Positions 43,859 to 52,746 of a DNA stretch of 64,000 nucleotides are shown here, piece by piece (the first letter of the stretch is position 1; every line of letters begins with the position of its first letter). The notes beneath the pieces were generated by a model. That model searched no databases, was not told where the DNA came from, and saw only the letters and a program-made list of their open reading frames with translations. Source of the stretch: Lachnospiraceae bacterium (GTDB lineage: Bacteria; Bacillota; Clostridia; Lachnospirales; Lachnospiraceae); NCBI GenBank assembly GCA_900768755.1, contig CAAGDV010000031.1, forward strand, positions 42,430-106,429. The letters run 5' to 3'. The position numbers and the translations under genes were made by a program.

Positions 43859-43889
43859 TTGACCTTCTACCTGGTGGAAGCTGTATAAG
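43859..43889 (+). promoter_or_regulatory. MerR-type promoter with 19-base spacer
   Basis: TTGACC (43859-43864), 19 bases, then TATAAG (43884-43889). The spacer holds CTTCTACC-T-GGTGGAAG (43864-43880), a near-perfect inverted repeat. This over-long spacer with a central dyad is characteristic of MerR-activated promoters, so the regulator probably controls itself. Confidence 0.82.
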
Positions 43890-43924
43890 GGACATATCGA
43901 GTCGACCGATGAAAGAGGTGCTTT

Positions 43925-44569
43925 ATGAAAATCAAACAGGTGGAAGAACTGGTTGGTATTGCCAGCAAGAATATCAGATTCTATGAGGAAAGGGGACTTT
44001 TGACCCCATCGCGTGCCGACAACGGGTACCGTGAATATCATAATGAAGATATAGTTCTCTTGGAAAAAATCAAATTTTTTCGTAAACTCGGAATTTCCGT
44101 GGACGAAATTAAAGCTCTTTTTTCAGGAAATGCTATGCTTAAGGACTGCCTTTTTGCACACCTAAAGCTCCTCGAAAAAGAACAGACTGATCTCAACAAC
44201 AGGCAGAGGCTCACAGAAAGACTTATTGAGAAGGATGTCAATATGGATAACTTTGACTGCCGATTCTGGCTGGATGAGATGGCGCTGATGGAAAGAGAGG
44301 GTGTGAATTTTTTGGATGTAGACAGAATTGACATTCACAGAAGGAAAAAGGCAGGCGCATTTGCCGGCGGTATCATAATGATAATGGTTATGCTGTTCAT
44401 AGCGGCAATGGGTATGTGGGGGATGGCCTCCGAGCCCAAAACGCCTTTGGCAGTAATTATATTGATTATCGGTATACCGCTTGCGATAATTGCAGCAATA
44501 ATTTTTGTTATGGTAAAAAGAATAAAAGAGATTGATAAAGGAGAAGAAGATGAAGCTCTTAAGTATTGA
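43925..44569 (+). CDS. MerR-family regulator with C-terminal membrane helices
   Basis: The 214-residue protein has an N-terminal MerR domain (VEELVGIASKNIRFYEERGL), a coiled-coil dimerisation region to about residue 110, and two membrane helices at about 145-168 and 176-196. The membrane tail suggests sensing of a membrane signal or lipophilic compound. The first codons follow GAGGTG. It ends 20 bases inside the YbjQ-like gene. Confidence 0.88.
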   Translation: MKIKQVEELVGIASKNIRFYEERGLLTPSRADNGYREYHNEDIVLLEKIKFFRKLGISVDEIKALFSGNAMLKDCLFAHLKLLEKEQTDLNNRQRLTERLIEKDVNMDNFDCRFWLDEMALMEREGVNFLDVDRIDIHRRKKAGAFAGGIIMIMVMLFIAAMGMWGMASEPKTPLAVIILIIGIPLAIIAAIIFVMVKRIKEIDKGEEDEALKY

Positions 44570-44864
44570 TTATATTCCCGATACAAAGATTGAAGCACTT
44601 GGAATGGTTAAGGGAACCATCGTACAGACAAAACATATCGGGCGCAATTTTATGGCAGGCTTGAAAACACTGGTTGGCGGAGAGATAGTGGGATACACGG
44701 AGATGTTAAACGAAGCCCGCCAGATTGCCGTCAAAAGAATGGTTGACGAGGCCCTGGGGCTGGGAGCCGATGCAGTAATAGGTGTCAAGTACGGTTCTTC
44801 ACAGGTTATGTCGGGCGCGGCGGAGGTCATCGCCTACGGAACCGCAGTAAAGATTATACAATAA
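44550..44864 (+). CDS. YbjQ/UPF0145 family protein
   Basis: The 104-residue protein has the UPF0145 pattern: GTIVQTKHIGRNFMAG, ARQIAVKRMVDEALGLGADAV split as two parts here, and IGVKYGSS. The fold is known to form pentameric beta/alpha rings, but function is not established. ATG 44550 follows AAGGAG and lies within the end of the MerR gene, so it is part of the same autoregulated unit. Confidence 0.88.
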   Translation: MKLLSIDYIPDTKIEALGMVKGTIVQTKHIGRNFMAGLKTLVGGEIVGYTEMLNEARQIAVKRMVDEALGLGADAVIGVKYGSSQVMSGAAEVIAYGTAVKIIQ

Positions 44865-44873
44865 GTTATCATA

Positions 44874-44903
44874 AGCTGTCCGTTTGCTGTAACGGGCAGC
44901 TTT
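44874..44903 (+). terminator. Terminator-like hairpin after the YbjQ gene
   Basis: AGCTGTCCGTT (44874-44884) pairs with AACGGGCAGCT (44891-44901), one wobble, followed by only TTT. Confidence 0.65.
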
Positions 44904-44930
44904 GTGCTGTAAGCCGTCATGCAGAAATAA
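44904..44930 (+). repeat. Post-terminator repeat, copy 3
   Basis: GTGCTGTAAGCCGTCATGCA followed by GAAATAA, immediately after the hairpin at 44874-44903. It shares the 18-base core with copies 1 and 2. Confidence 0.6.
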
Positions 44931-44940
44931 AGAAATTGTT

Positions 44941-44969
44941 TTGATAAGGCGGACAGAATGTGCTATACT
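44941..44969 (+). promoter_or_regulatory. Promoter of holA
   Basis: TTGATA (44941-44946), 17 bases, then TATACT (44964-44969) with TGC upstream (extended -10). Confidence 0.65.
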
Positions 44970-45022
44970 GTCATAAAAGGGCAGTTTTGGTCATGTAAAG
45001 TTTTTTTGGCGCGGGACGGATT

Positions 45023-46006
45023 ATGAAAGAGATTGATAAAAATATAAAAGAGAATAATTTTTATCATGTATATCTTCTGTACGGGGAAGAGGATTATCTG
45101 AAACTCCGTTACAGGGACAGGCTCCTTTTTGCAATGTCCGCGGACGATATGAACACATCAAGATACCAGGGAAAAGGGATTGATGTGGCGGAGCTTTTGG
45201 ACAACAGCCGGACGCTTCCGTTTTTTGCCGAGCGTAAAGTGATTCTCATAGAGAACAGCGGATTTTTCAAGGGTGCCAACGAGGAAGTATACAATCTTGT
45301 CACGACGGCGCCGGATTCGACGGTGTTTATTTTTGTGGAAGATGAGGTGGACGCCAGAGGAAAGCTTTACAAGTATGTTGCCAAGGAAGGGCATGCCGCC
45401 GAGATGAAGGCACAGACGGAGAAGGATCTTATGACGTGGTGTGCCAGACAGCTGGCGGCCAATGATAAGAGAATCACCCGGGACGACTGCATGTACTTTT
45501 TGAAAAAGGCCGGCACCGACATGAACAACGCATATAACGAGCTTCAGAAGCTTATTTATTATGTCGGCAGTTCGGATGTAATAACGGCACAGGATATTGA
45601 TGCAGTGTGCACCGTCAATCCCGAGGATAAGGTTTTTGACATGATCAATGCGATGACACTCGGGGATAAGGATACGGCAATAAGGCTTTATTCGGACCTT
45701 CTGGCGCTTAAGGAACCGCCGATAAAGATTCTGGTGCTGATATCAAGGCAGTACGACAAATTATTGAGCGTCAAATCAATGCTTGAAGATAATAACGGCA
45801 GACAGGAAATAACAGACAGACTCGGCATCAGACCGTATTTTGTCAACGGATATATATCGCAGGCTTCGCATTATTCGATTGGAGAGCTACATCAGGCGCT
45901 GGAGGACTGCGTGAAGGCGGAGGCGGACATTAAGATGGGAATTCTCCCCGAACAGATGGCCGTGGAGCTCCTTATTTTAAAATATTGTAATCGCTCGGAG
46001 GCATAG
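45023..46006 (+). CDS. holA: DNA polymerase III delta subunit
   Basis: The 327-residue delta subunit opens the sliding clamp as part of the clamp loader. The N-terminus (FYHVYLLYGEEDYL) and the following clamp-interaction region (SRTLPFFAERKVILIEN) are typical. Firmicutes usually have rpsT immediately next to it; here a cellulase gene lies between. The cellulase starts two bases after its stop. Confidence 0.93.
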   Translation: MKEIDKNIKENNFYHVYLLYGEEDYLKLRYRDRLLFAMSADDMNTSRYQGKGIDVAELLDNSRTLPFFAERKVILIENSGFFKGANEEVYNLVTTAPDSTVFIFVEDEVDARGKLYKYVAKEGHAAEMKAQTEKDLMTWCARQLAANDKRITRDDCMYFLKKAGTDMNNAYNELQKLIYYVGSSDVITAQDIDAVCTVNPEDKVFDMINAMTLGDKDTAIRLYSDLLALKEPPIKILVLISRQYDKLLSVKSMLEDNNGRQEITDRLGIRPYFVNGYISQASHYSIGELHQALEDCVKAEADIKMGILPEQMAVELLILKYCNRSEA

Positions 46007-46008
46007 AT

Positions 46009-47751
46009 ATGGATAATACGTCCAAGAAAACCAAATTCAAAATACTGATTGCGGCGCTGTCGGTTCTGACCGTGTGTGTTCTGGTGTTTAATATTATTGT
46101 TATGCCGGCCGGAATTCAAAGATTCAGGAGCGTGTTTGCGACTAAGGCAGAGAGCGGGAACGGATTGGAAGCCGACGCCGGAAAGGGAACCACAGATGGT
46201 AACGGCGGACTTACGGATGAACAGGCACAGAATGTTTCTTCATCAGATAATACAGGCACAGACGATATGACGGAGCAGTCGGGAGAGAATGTCACCGACC
46301 CGGACAATGATGAGCAGATTACTCCGGATGAGACCTCATCCGATTCGGCAACCGGCAATACCACACAGGGCTCAACCGAGAAGGTTACGCAGAAACCCAC
46401 ACAGACAGTTACCAACGCGGGATATACTGCTACTTTTTCTATTGCCAATTCATGGGAACAGGACGGATACAAATGCTATCAGCTCGTCGGAACTCTCAAA
46501 AACAATTCAACCGTGTCGATAGGGGACTGGAAAGTTGTAAAGAATATTGCGGGAGTATCGGTTCAGAGTAACTGGAACTGCACCTGTAGTGTTTCCGGAA
46601 GTACGCTCACCATCTCGCCGGCAGAGTATAACGGAGTAGTGGAATCGGGCGCACAGATCAATGATATCGGGGTTATTATCAGATGCAGCGCTGACATTAC
46701 TGACTTTACCTATGACGGCAGCACCGGCAATATCGTGGCGTCGGGAGACGGGGGTAATTCGGGCGGTTCGCAGAGTGGCGGCAGTTCAGAGACTGTGACC
46801 GAGCCGGTGCAGGAATACACACCGCCTGTTCTGGAGGCAGGAACGCCGGTTGGCAATCACGGACAATTGGCTGTTTCGGGAACCGATATTGTTGACAAGA
46901 ACGGTCAGAAATACCAGCTCAAGGGCGTCAGTACGCACGGAGTCCAGTGGTTTCCTGAGTATATCAACAAACAGTCAATACAGACACTGCGCGATGACTG
47001 GGGAGCCAATCTGTTCAGAATTGCGCTGTATACGCACGAGGGCGGTTACTGCAGCGGAGGCAACAAATCAAAGCTTGAAGAGGTCGTGTACAGAGGCGTT
47101 GATGCATGTACCGAGCTTGGAATGTATGTTATTATAGACTGGCATGTGCTTAACGAGCAGGACCCTAACAAATACATAAGCGACGCCAAAACATTTTTTG
47201 ACAAGGTATCAAAGCGTTACAGTAATAATGTGAATGTCATATATGAGATATGCAATGAGCCGAACGGCGGAGTGAGCTGGGACAGAATAAAGCAGTATGC
47301 CGATATGATTATTCCGATTATCAGAAAAAATTCTCCTGACGCACTTATTATCGTCGGAACACCAACCTGGTCTCAGGAGGTTGACAAGGTTGCGGCCAAA
47401 CCTGTTGCCAATCCTCACAATGTGCTTTATGCAGTACATTTCTATGCGGCAACACATAAGGAGTGGTTAAGAAACACAGTGGCGCAGGCTTTGAAAGCAG
47501 GCACACCGGTATTTGTATCGGAGTTTAGTATCTGTGATGCATCCGGAAACGGCGGAATTGACTACACAGAGGCGGAAGCGTGGAAGAATTTTATGAACAA
47601 TAACAATCTGTCTTACGCCGGATGGAGTTTATGCAACAAGAATGAGACCTCGGCGTTAATTAAAGCCGGCAATTCAAAATTGTTCGGATGGGGAACCAAT
47701 GATCTGTCGAACACGGGAATATGGCTTAGAAAGACTATCTCAGGACAGTAG
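46009..47751 (+). CDS. Membrane-anchored or secreted GH5 endoglucanase with N-terminal carbohydrate-binding module
   Basis: The 580-residue protein has an N-terminal membrane segment (about residues 11-33), a Thr/Glu/Asp-rich linker, a CBM2-like module (about 137-240), a Gly/Ser linker and a GH5 catalytic barrel (about 285-578) with acid/base Glu417 in YEICNEPNG and nucleophile Glu505 in VFVSEFS. It should cut beta-1,4-glucans such as cellulose or mixed-linkage glucan outside the cell. It starts two bases after holA, an unusual neighbour, suggesting insertion into a housekeeping operon. Confidence 0.93.
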   Translation: MDNTSKKTKFKILIAALSVLTVCVLVFNIIVMPAGIQRFRSVFATKAESGNGLEADAGKGTTDGNGGLTDEQAQNVSSSDNTGTDDMTEQSGENVTDPDNDEQITPDETSSDSATGNTTQGSTEKVTQKPTQTVTNAGYTATFSIANSWEQDGYKCYQLVGTLKNNSTVSIGDWKVVKNIAGVSVQSNWNCTCSVSGSTLTISPAEYNGVVESGAQINDIGVIIRCSADITDFTYDGSTGNIVASGDGGNSGGSQSGGSSETVTEPVQEYTPPVLEAGTPVGNHGQLAVSGTDIVDKNGQKYQLKGVSTHGVQWFPEYINKQSIQTLRDDWGANLFRIALYTHEGGYCSGGNKSKLEEVVYRGVDACTELGMYVIIDWHVLNEQDPNKYISDAKTFFDKVSKRYSNNVNVIYEICNEPNGGVSWDRIKQYADMIIPIIRKNSPDALIIVGTPTWSQEVDKVAAKPVANPHNVLYAVHFYAATHKEWLRNTVAQALKAGTPVFVSEFSICDASGNGGIDYTEAEAWKNFMNNNNLSYAGWSLCNKNETSALIKAGNSKLFGWGTNDLSNTGIWLRKTISGQ

Positions 47752-47777
47752 AACGGTATCAGATACGATAACAAAAA

Positions 47778-47809
47778 AAGCTTCAACAGCGGGTCAACTG
47801 TTGAAGCTT
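47778..47809. terminator. Bidirectional terminator between GH5 and rpsT
   Basis: A 12-bp perfect stem AAGCTTCAACAG / CTGTTGAAGCTT with an A-run on the left and a T-rich run on the right serves both convergent genes. Confidence 0.9.
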
Positions 47810-47815
47810 ATTTTA

Positions 47816-48079
47816 TTAGTTCATTGAATTTACAAGCTTTGTGAGACGTGAAACTTTTCTTGCTGAAGTGTTCTTATGAAAAACACCCTTTGAGCAGGCC
47901 TTGTCGATCTCAACAGTAGCAACCTTAAGAGCGGCAACAGCTGCATCCTTGTCGTTAGCAGCAACGGCAGCTTCAACCTTCTTTACATAAGTCTTAATCT
48001 CAGATTTAACTGATTTGTTTCTGTCAGTTCTCTTAGCACTAACTTCAATTCTCTTCTTAGCTGATTTAATGTTAGCCAA
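47816..48079 (-). CDS. rpsT: 30S ribosomal protein S20 (UUG start)
   Basis: S20 binds the base of the 16S rRNA and is needed for 30S assembly. The mature frame reads ANIKSAKKRI with later NKSVKSEIKTY and HKNTSARKVSRL, all S20 features; length 87. The start is TTG, eight bases after GGAGG; no ATG fits, and the upstream ATG would add 12 atypical residues across the ribosome binding site. A UUG start is also known for E. coli rpsT, where weak initiation is linked to autoregulation. Confidence 0.95.
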   Translation of the reverse strand: MANIKSAKKRIEVSAKRTDRNKSVKSEIKTYVKKVEAAVAANDKDAAVAALKVATVEIDKACSKGVFHKNTSARKVSRLTKLVNSMN

Positions 48080-48191
48080 TGTAGGCACCTCCGATATTAG
48101 TATAATATATGTCATCCGACCGGCGACGGACCGGGCGGAAAACTCTCATACCAAAACAAGACACGGACGTTTCGGTACAACATACTCTGAT

Positions 48192-48220
48192 ATTCTAGTA
48201 TATAAGTAAACAAATGTCAA
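48192..48220 (-). promoter_or_regulatory. Promoter of rpsT
   Basis: On the - strand TTGACA (complement of 48215-48220), 17 bases, then TAGAAT (complement of 48192-48197). The transcript leader would be about 105 bases, with CCGG-rich inverted repeats near 48118-48135. Confidence 0.72.
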
Positions 48221-48278
48221 TAAGTAAGTTTGATTAAATTCGCATAATTTTGGTGAAAATAGAAGCGGAGGCATGTAT

Positions 48279-49169
48279 ATGGACAATATTAGAACAGATT
48301 TGGCTTTGGAGTCAAGAAATAATATATATACTGACAACGAAAAAATACGAGGTATAAGGGTCAGTGAGCATAAGGACTGTAAAAACGATATCAACATTGT
48401 CAAAATGGAAGTTCTCAATCATTTTGGTGCGCAGGCAATCAATAAACCTGTCGGAACATATATAACTATGGAGGTCCCGAATCTTCCTAAGGAGGATGAC
48501 GGATATCATGAGGAAATATCAAATGCTTTTTCCGAAGAGCTCAAAAAACTCATTCAAAAGCATTATGACGGAATTGACGAAATACCGCATATTCTGATTG
48601 CGGGGCTTGGCAACCGGGACGCAACTTCAGATGCGCTTGGTCCAATGGTGGTGTCCAATCTTTTGATAACCAGACATATTGTTGAATATATGGGGTATTC
48701 CGGGGTTGAGGGCGCTTTTGGTATTACCAGCGCAATTGTTCCGGGCGTCATGGCGCAGACAGGGATGGACACAGGGGAGATAATAGAGGCTGTAATCAAC
48801 CAGACCGAACCCGACATTCTTTTGGTGGTGGATGCGCTTGCCGCCCGTGATACGAAAAGGCTTTGCAGCACTATCCAGATAACCGACACCGGCATTCATC
48901 CGGGTTCCGGCGTCGGAAACAACCGCAACCGCATAAACAAAAAAACAATGGGAATTCCGGTCATAGCGGTCGGGGTGCCCACGGTTGTCGACGCCTCAAC
49001 CCTGATATATGATTCTCTTCCCAAGGACAGCGAGGGACGCCGGATAAGTATATCCGAAGAGTACAGGAATATGTACGTGACCTCAAAGGACATCGATGCG
49101 ATTATAAAAAGAGTCAGCTATACAATTTCCGAAGGCATCAACAGATGCATAACGACCCAGAATCCGTAA
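48279..49169 (+). CDS. gpr: Germination protease GPR
   Basis: GPR is the aspartate-type spore protease that degrades small acid-soluble proteins during germination. The N-terminus reads MDNIRTDLALE, matching the propeptide cleavage region, and the core has ILIAGLGNRDATSDALGP, IVPGVMAQTGMDTGEI and PGSGVGNNRN. ATG 48279 follows GCGGAGG by seven bases; ATG 48273 is two codons earlier. Adjacent spoIIP confirms a spore-forming ancestry. Confidence 0.95.
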   Translation: MDNIRTDLALESRNNIYTDNEKIRGIRVSEHKDCKNDINIVKMEVLNHFGAQAINKPVGTYITMEVPNLPKEDDGYHEEISNAFSEELKKLIQKHYDGIDEIPHILIAGLGNRDATSDALGPMVVSNLLITRHIVEYMGYSGVEGAFGITSAIVPGVMAQTGMDTGEIIEAVINQTEPDILLVVDALAARDTKRLCSTIQITDTGIHPGSGVGNNRNRINKKTMGIPVIAVGVPTVVDASTLIYDSLPKDSEGRRISISEEYRNMYVTSKDIDAIIKRVSYTISEGINRCITTQNP

Positions 49170-49207
49170 TATAATGTATAAGCATTAATCGGGGTGGACA
49201 AAGAAGC

Positions 49208-50359
49208 TTGCAGAGATATGGAAAGATTATTTTGGCAGTAATCACCGCGGTCACCGCTGTTTTTGCGTTCAGTCACACGGACGCGGTTATGGAAATGAGC
49301 ATTGATACCGTTATATGCTTTAACGAAATGCCTCCCCAAAATACTGTCTACAGGATGATTGCGGATGCGGTTTTTGCCTATGACATTGTTAATGAAGATG
49401 CTGACGAGAAGATGTCCCTTGCACAGCGTGAGGAGTACGAGGAGATTATTGATTTTGAAATTCCGGGCATAGATATCATTGAGAAAACAACAAAAGAGGA
49501 GGAGGCCACGACCGAAACGGCTACAAAAGCCGAGGAAGAGGAGGTCATACAAAGCATTGTGCCGGTGAGCGGAAGCATACTTGAAGCGGCATCAAAGCTC
49601 TATCCGATAGAAAATCTGTATGACTATAATTTTGCCCTGAAGAATTTTTTTGTCGTTCCCAAGGTAACTACGCTCAGAAAAGAAGTTCTGGATTTGAAGA
49701 AAATCAATTCGATAGACCTTACCATAGAAAAAAATTCGGAAAAACCCCAGATTCTGATATTCCATACTCACAGCCAGGAAAGCTTTGCCGACTATGAGGT
49801 CAATCACAAAACAATAGTTGATGCGGGAACGTACCTGACAAATCTGCTGCGTGGATACGGGTACAACGTAATTCATCTGACTGACAGTTTTGATATGGTG
49901 TCCGGAAAGCTTGACCGCGGGCGCGCTTACAACTATGCCAATGAAAAGGTCAGTGCTGTTTTGAAGGAATACCCGTCAATTCAGGTGGTGATAGATCTTC
50001 ACAGGGACGGTGTGCCCGAGGGCAAAAGGCTTGTGACAGAGATTAACAATAAAAAAACAGCCAAGATAATGCTGTTTAACGGAATCAGCTATTCAAATGA
50101 GGTGGGAGATATTGAGTATCTGTACAATCCGTACATAACCGAAAATCTGGCAATGACCTACAGGATGTGTCTTCTGTCAAAGGTGTTGTATCCCGATTAT
50201 GTGCGGTGCATATACATTCAAAGCTACAGATACTGCCTGCACCACCGCGCCCGTTCAATGTTAATAGAAGCGGGGGCGCAGACAAATACATACGAAGAAG
50301 TCTACAATGCAATGGAGCCGTTAGCGGTCATGCTTGACAGACTTTTGAGGTCATCATAA
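49208..50359 (+). CDS. spoIIP: Stage II sporulation protein P (peptidoglycan hydrolase)
   Basis: SpoIIP is the membrane-anchored amidase/endopeptidase that thins septal peptidoglycan during engulfment. The 383-residue protein has one N-terminal membrane helix, an acidic linker and the catalytic domain with IFHTHSQESF and VVIDLHRDGVP, which carry the metal ligands. The start is TTG 49208, about 10 bases after GGGGTGG; no ATG or GTG fits. The gene follows gpr as in Bacillus. Its 3' end overlaps the convergent aroA by 58 bases. Confidence 0.92.
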   Translation: MQRYGKIILAVITAVTAVFAFSHTDAVMEMSIDTVICFNEMPPQNTVYRMIADAVFAYDIVNEDADEKMSLAQREEYEEIIDFEIPGIDIIEKTTKEEEATTETATKAEEEEVIQSIVPVSGSILEAASKLYPIENLYDYNFALKNFFVVPKVTTLRKEVLDLKKINSIDLTIEKNSEKPQILIFHTHSQESFADYEVNHKTIVDAGTYLTNLLRGYGYNVIHLTDSFDMVSGKLDRGRAYNYANEKVSAVLKEYPSIQVVIDLHRDGVPEGKRLVTEINNKKTAKIMLFNGISYSNEVGDIEYLYNPYITENLAMTYRMCLLSKVLYPDYVRCIYIQSYRYCLHHRARSMLIEAGAQTNTYEEVYNAMEPLAVMLDRLLRSS

Positions 50360-51609
50360 AAAGACGGATATGATATGTTGACACATTCGGCGTTATTGAT
50401 TGTGGTTGTGCCATCTGCAATAAGCGACGCTACGGCAAAAGACATTGCAATTCTGTGGTCGAGGCAACTGTCAATTACGGCACCTTTAAGCGGTGCTCCG
50501 CCCTCGATAATCATGCCGTCCTCAGTTGCGGTAACCCTGACACCCATACGGCTGAGATTGTCAACCATAACTGCGATACGGTCCGATTCTTTAACTTTAA
50601 GCTCCTCGGCGTCGGAGATTACGGTTGTTCCGCCCGCGTAAGACGCAAGAACCGCAATTATCGGAATCTCATCAATAAGGGTCGGAATAATATCGCCGCC
50701 GATATTTATGCCGGAAAGTGTGCTGTGGCGGACAAGAATATCAGCCACGGCTTCGCCGCCGGACTGGTGGATATTGATAAGCTCAACATCTCCGCCCATG
50801 GCCTTTGCAACCTTTATAATTCCGTCCCTGGTAGGATTGATTCCGACGTTCTCGATGAGAATCTCGCTGTCGGGAACCATAAGACCCGCCGCAATGAAAT
50901 AAGCGGCAGAGGAAATATCTCCGGGAACTGTGATTTTCTGGCCGTAAAGCTCATCGACCCGGTTTATTGTGGTGCGGGTGCCGCATGCAGTGATGTCCGC
51001 GCCAAAGGATTTTAACATAAGCTCGGTATGGTTGCGGGACAGCACCGGCTCATTGACCGTTGTTGAACCGTCGGCATACAGGCCTGCCAGAAGAACGCAG
51101 GATTTGACCTGTGCGGATGCAACGGGAGAATCGTATATTATGCCGTTAAGGTGTCCGCCGTGTATGGTAAGCGGAGCGCAGTTATTTTTATCGCCGCTGC
51201 CTCTTAGGTCCGCGCCCATAAGACGGAGCGGAGTTATAATCCGTCCCATGGGACGTTTCTGAATGGAGGCGTCACCGTTGAGAACGGAGGTAAAATCCTG
51301 TGCGGCAAGAATACCGCTTATAAGTCTTGTTGTAGTGCCGCTGTTTCCCACATCAAGCACCGAATCGGGAGCAGAAAGACCGCGGAGTCCTTTTCCGTGC
51401 ACGACTACATGGTCGCCTTCCTGCTGTATATCTATTCCCAGCTTCCGAAAGCAGGAGATGGTGGACAAACAGTCCGCTCCGGTGAGAAAACCGTCAATCT
51501 CCGTTATTCCCTTGGAAATTGAACCGAACATAACGGCGCGGTGAGAGATTGATTTATCGCCGGGAACCTTTATTGTTCCGCGAAGCTTTGTAACTTTAGT
51601 AAAATCCAT
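50302..51609 (-). CDS. aroA: 3-phosphoshikimate 1-carboxyvinyltransferase (EPSP synthase)
   Basis: This is the sixth step of the shikimate pathway, joining PEP to shikimate-3-phosphate. The 435-residue protein has GDKSISHRAVM near the N-terminus, GNSGTTTRLISGIL, and LKVKESDRIAVM with the catalytic region. The family usually ends near SYPSFYDDLKSL; here 11 extra residues read into the end of spoIIP. It is transcribed after tyrA, 16 bases downstream, forming an aromatic amino acid unit. Confidence 0.95.
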   Translation of the reverse strand: MDFTKVTKLRGTIKVPGDKSISHRAVMFGSISKGITEIDGFLTGADCLSTISCFRKLGIDIQQEGDHVVVHGKGLRGLSAPDSVLDVGNSGTTTRLISGILAAQDFTSVLNGDASIQKRPMGRIITPLRLMGADLRGSGDKNNCAPLTIHGGHLNGIIYDSPVASAQVKSCVLLAGLYADGSTTVNEPVLSRNHTELMLKSFGADITACGTRTTINRVDELYGQKITVPGDISSAAYFIAAGLMVPDSEILIENVGINPTRDGIIKVAKAMGGDVELINIHQSGGEAVADILVRHSTLSGINIGGDIIPTLIDEIPIIAVLASYAGGTTVISDAEELKVKESDRIAVMVDNLSRMGVRVTATEDGMIIEGGAPLKGAVIDSCLDHRIAMSFAVASLIADGTTTINNAECVNISYPSFYDDLKSLSSMTANGSIAL

Positions 51610-51625
51610 AGATGTTCTCCAATCG

Positions 51626-52714
51626 TTATTTGTGTACGATGTAATTGTTGTGTGTCAGAATATCATAAGCGCTGTTGTAGGCAGCTACGTTATAGAATTC
51701 AATCATCATTACACCCTCTGTGTATTCCCTGTTATGAATGATTTCAATGTTTTTGATATTGATTCCGTTGTCGGACAAAAGAAGCGTAATCTCGGAGATT
51801 GCACCTTCGCGGTCCTCAATGTCGCAATACAACGCGTGGCTCTGGTACAGTGCTTCGCCTTTCTTTACATTGATTGAATCGCGGTATTCTTTGGAGCGGA
51901 TGAACATATCAAAGATTGCATCCTTGTCGGCATTGTCAATGTCAGCTTTTATCCTTGTAAGCGAATCAATGTACAGCTTTAGAAGACGTGAAATCTGCTT
52001 TGCGTTGGCACTTGCAATCTGCGACCACATCTGTGCGGAAGAGGAAGCGATTCTTGTGATGTCCTTAAATCCGCCCGCCGCAAGGAGACGCATCAGCTCG
52101 TCGTCCGTATCGTTGTCCGCTACAAGATTGACAAGCGATGATGCGATAAGATGGGGAACATGGCTTATTCCCGCCACGGCATAATCATGCCTGTCTGCAT
52201 CGGTTATAATCGGAATGGCACCGGTTCTTTTTATAATATCCACATAAAACTCAAGAGCAGAAGGCGATGTCAACTTAGTCGGGGTCACGGCGTAGTAGGC
52301 GTTCTGCAAAAGAATGTCGGTCGAAGCTTCGTATCCGGTCTTCTCGGAGCCCGCCATCGGGTGGCCTCCTATAAAACAGCCGTCCATGTTCAAATCTGAC
52401 ACAATCCGGTGAATGTGTCCTTTGACGCTTCCGACATCCGTGATAATCGCGCCGGGACGAATTATGTCGCGGAGCACGGAAAGATAGGTGGAATTGTGCT
52501 CAACCGGCGTGCACAGAAAAATAATGTCGCAGTCGGAAAAAGCACTTCCGACAGAATCTGCACAGCGATCAACAACCCCGTCTTCGGCCGCCCGAGCCAG
52601 AGGTGCGGGGCTTCGGTTGTAAGCAACAATATATATGTCATCGGATGATTTCTTCAGGGCTTTGGCGATGGAACCGCCGATGAGCCCGAGACCTACAAAA
52701 CCTACAGTAATCAT
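51626..52714 (-). CDS. tyrA: Prephenate dehydrogenase with ACT domain
   Basis: It oxidatively decarboxylates prephenate to 4-hydroxyphenylpyruvate for tyrosine. The 362-residue protein has the NAD-binding VGFVGLGLIGGSIAKALK, a GGHPMAGSEKTGYEAS substrate block, and a C-terminal ACT domain (about 290-360) for feedback inhibition. ATG 52714 is used, six bases after GGAG; an in-frame TTG upstream is less likely. First gene of the tyrA-aroA unit. Confidence 0.94.
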   Translation of the reverse strand: MITVGFVGLGLIGGSIAKALKKSSDDIYIVAYNRSPAPLARAAEDGVVDRCADSVGSAFSDCDIIFLCTPVEHNSTYLSVLRDIIRPGAIITDVGSVKGHIHRIVSDLNMDGCFIGGHPMAGSEKTGYEASTDILLQNAYYAVTPTKLTSPSALEFYVDIIKRTGAIPIITDADRHDYAVAGISHVPHLIASSLVNLVADNDTDDELMRLLAAGGFKDITRIASSSAQMWSQIASANAKQISRLLKLYIDSLTRIKADIDNADKDAIFDMFIRSKEYRDSINVKKGEALYQSHALYCDIEDREGAISEITLLLSDNGINIKNIEIIHNREYTEGVMMIEFYNVAAYNSAYDILTHNNYIVHK

Positions 52715-52746
52715 AAGGTGCTCCAATCAAAAATATTCTGGTTGCT

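Noticed and set aside
48215..48249. Sigma-G-like CATAATT box before gpr
   Set aside because: Only the -10-like part is visible and no matching -35 box is found at the right distance.
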